DNA of 23,022 nt from Bacillus sp. AFS037270. Lineage in GTDB: Bacteria; Bacillota; Bacilli; Bacillales_B; DSM-18226. Every line of letters begins with the position of its first letter. Position 1 is the first letter of the stretch. The stretch lies in NCBI RefSeq assembly GCF_002585305.1, contig NZ_NUNF01000044.1:1-23022 (forward strand), given 5' to 3'. The notes beneath the pieces were generated by a model. It worked only from the letters and a program-made list of their open reading frames with translations. It did not search any database and had not been told where the DNA came from. Positions 22,062 to 23,022 of the stretch are shown here, in pieces. The translations under genes and the position numbers were made by a program.

Positions 22062-22907
22062 TTAACCTTTTAAATTCACCATTTCAGCAATTTTTTCATT
22101 TCGGTCAACGACACGTTGATAGTATCCCGGAAACAAACTTAGTTCGAACTCATTCAGCTGCCCAGCATACAAATAATCACTATTCGTTTTTAACTGCTTA
22201 AGTAACCGCAGCATCACATCGGAGATCGTCAATTCAACACCGAATAATTCCGACAGCGAGGCCATCACCGCAGGAACAACCTCCGGATAAACAAATTTCG
22301 TTTCTACCTCTTTTTTGGCAAGCTGGTAAAATCCCCTTACCATTTCAGCCCGCTTTGAGCCGCTCCCAGTGACGCACAAATAAATCTGCACCGCTACTCC
22401 ACGTTTTAAACGCCGCTGCGAGATCCCGGCAAACTTTTTCCCGCCGATACTTAGGTCATAACTTCCCGGGCAATAAGAGCCAACAATTTCCCGGGCCTCA
22501 ATCGGCTGCGGAAAATCGGCAAACATCTGTTGGATCAGCTGCCACATGACATCATAGCCGCGATTGATATCAATCCCTTTTTCAACCTCTGGAAAAATTA
22601 ACGAAATATTGAGGACCCCCTCATCAAGCACAACCGCTAACCCCCCGGAATTCCGGACAATCGGCTGATAGCCCTGAGCAGTCAAAAATTGAATGCCCTC
22701 CTGTAAAAATGGCAATCTCGTATCCTGTATCCCTAATACCACCGTATTATGGTGCACCCACGTTCGCGCCGTTGCCGGTGCCTTGCCTGCACCCACAGAC
22801 GCGCATAATGTATCATCCGTTCCAAAAGATTGTAATGCTTGAAAATGGATCCCAACCGCCGACTGGTCGATGATCCGCCATTCGTGCTGGCGCAGTAAAC
22901 CTTCCAT
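22062..22907 (-). CDS. lipL: Octanoyl-[GcvH]:protein N-octanoyltransferase
   Basis: This 281-aa lipoate-pathway enzyme transfers octanoyl from the glycine-cleavage H protein to E2 subunits of 2-oxoacid dehydrogenases. It has the biotin/lipoate-ligase-like fold with [52 protein letters not shown] and [11 protein letters not shown]. Cys146 in GSYCPG is the expected acyl-carrying nucleophile and Lys158 the conserved lysine of the family. The length equals that of B. subtilis LipL (YwfL, 281 aa). The ATG follows AAGGAG. The position after rsfA matches B. subtilis. LipM is a relative, but the QDTRLPFL and C146 pattern and the context favour LipL. Confidence 0.95.
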   Translation of the reverse strand: MEGLLRQHEWRIIDQSAVGIHFQALQSFGTDDTLCASVGAGKAPATARTWVHHNTVVLGIQDTRLPFLQEGIQFLTAQGYQPIVRNSGGLAVVLDEGVLNISLIFPEVEKGIDINRGYDVMWQLIQQMFADFPQPIEAREIVGSYCPGSYDLSIGGKKFAGISQRRLKRGVAVQIYLCVTGSGSKRAEMVRGFYQLAKKEVETKFVYPEVVPAVMASLSELFGVELTISDVMLRLLKQLKTNSDYLYAGQLNEFELSLFPGYYQRVVDRNEKIAEMVNLKG

Positions 22908-22935
22908 TTTTGTAACTCCTTAATGGTTTAATAGG

Positions 22936-22955
22936 CTTATTTTATCAAAAATAAG
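22936..22955. promoter_or_regulatory. AT-rich palindrome upstream of lipL
   Basis: CTTATTTT (22936-22943), ATCA, then AAAATAAG (22948-22955) is an exact 8-bp inverted repeat 29 bp upstream of the lipL start codon. It could be an operator or simply chance in AT-rich DNA. No clear promoter accompanies it. Confidence 0.25.
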
Positions 22956-22978
22956 GGAATTTAAACAGCCTGGCCAGG

Positions 22979-23022
22979 ACAAAAGCGCAAGCGCCTTGAA
23001 CAGCCCCGACAAGCATAAGACG
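22979..23022 (-). repeat. Dispersed repeat, truncated inverted copy D
   Basis: Read on the minus strand the sequence from the window end is CGTCTTATGCTTGTCGGGGC.. then TTCAAGGCGCTTGCGCTTTTGTCC, close to the right half of copy B (GTCTTATGCCTGTCGCCCC..GGCGCTTCCGCTTTTCT). The element is cut by the end of the window, so its full length is unknown. Confidence 0.75.

Overview
The window reads as chromosomal core DNA of an endospore-forming Bacillaceae (Bacillus/Neobacillus-like). Evidence: AGGAGG-type ribosome sites, SigA-type and SigG-type promoter signatures, sporulation genes (an H-type small acid-soluble spore protein, a gamma-SASP-like protein, pbpG, rsfA), and a gene order I recognise from the Bacillus subtilis fadF-clsB-uvsE ... 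argS-ywiB ... speB-speE-pbpG-ywhD-ywhC-ywhB ... ywgA-ywfO-ywzC-rsfA-lipL region. The synteny statement rests on memory, not on a search.

Layout. (1) 39-6048, minus strand: a fatty-acid beta-oxidation cluster, transcribed fadF, thiolase (mmgA-like), 3-hydroxybutyryl-CoA dehydrogenase (mmgB-like), acyl-CoA dehydrogenase (acdA). A near-consensus SigA promoter with a FadR-type operator in its spacer precedes fadF. A terminator, a second promoter and a CcpA cre-like site lie between fadF and the thiolase. (2) 6235-8409, plus strand: minor cardiolipin synthase clsB and UV-damage endonuclease uvsE, closed by a terminator. (3) 8441-9771, minus strand: sspH (59 aa), a MITE with exact terminal repeats and an 8-bp target duplication, and a Met/Gln/Gly-rich repetitive gamma-SASP-like gene with a good SigG-type promoter. 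(4) 9797-12064, minus: ywiB-argS from one SigA promoter, with a 4-bp gene overlap. (5) 12183-13950, minus: speE-speB (spermidine synthase, agmatinase). (6) 14443-16509, plus: pbpG, a class A penicillin-binding protein. (7) 16721-17902, minus: ywhC-ywhD; 18096-18281, plus: the tautomerase ywhB. (8) 18425-20843, minus: ywgA, the HD-domain gene ywfO, and ywzC. (9) rsfA (plus) and lipL (minus) converge at the right end.

The coding content is mostly well-known housekeeping and sporulation genes. I see no phage, CRISPR array, tRNA, rRNA, restriction system or secondary-metabolite cluster. The unusual material is intergenic: at least four unrelated repeat families (a 124/150-bp family with shared ends, a tandem array with a ~20-bp period, nine same-orientation 13-bp GGTGWCAGGCACY hairpin motifs, and the MITE), plus the repetitive spore-type protein. 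These are the best candidates for something under-described. No convincing new multi-gene system is visible.

Several start codons were moved from the longest open frame on the basis of ribosome-binding sites or promoter position: mmgA, fadF (TTG), clsB, uvsE, the gamma-SASP-like gene, ywiB (TTG), speB, speE, pbpG, ywzC and rsfA.
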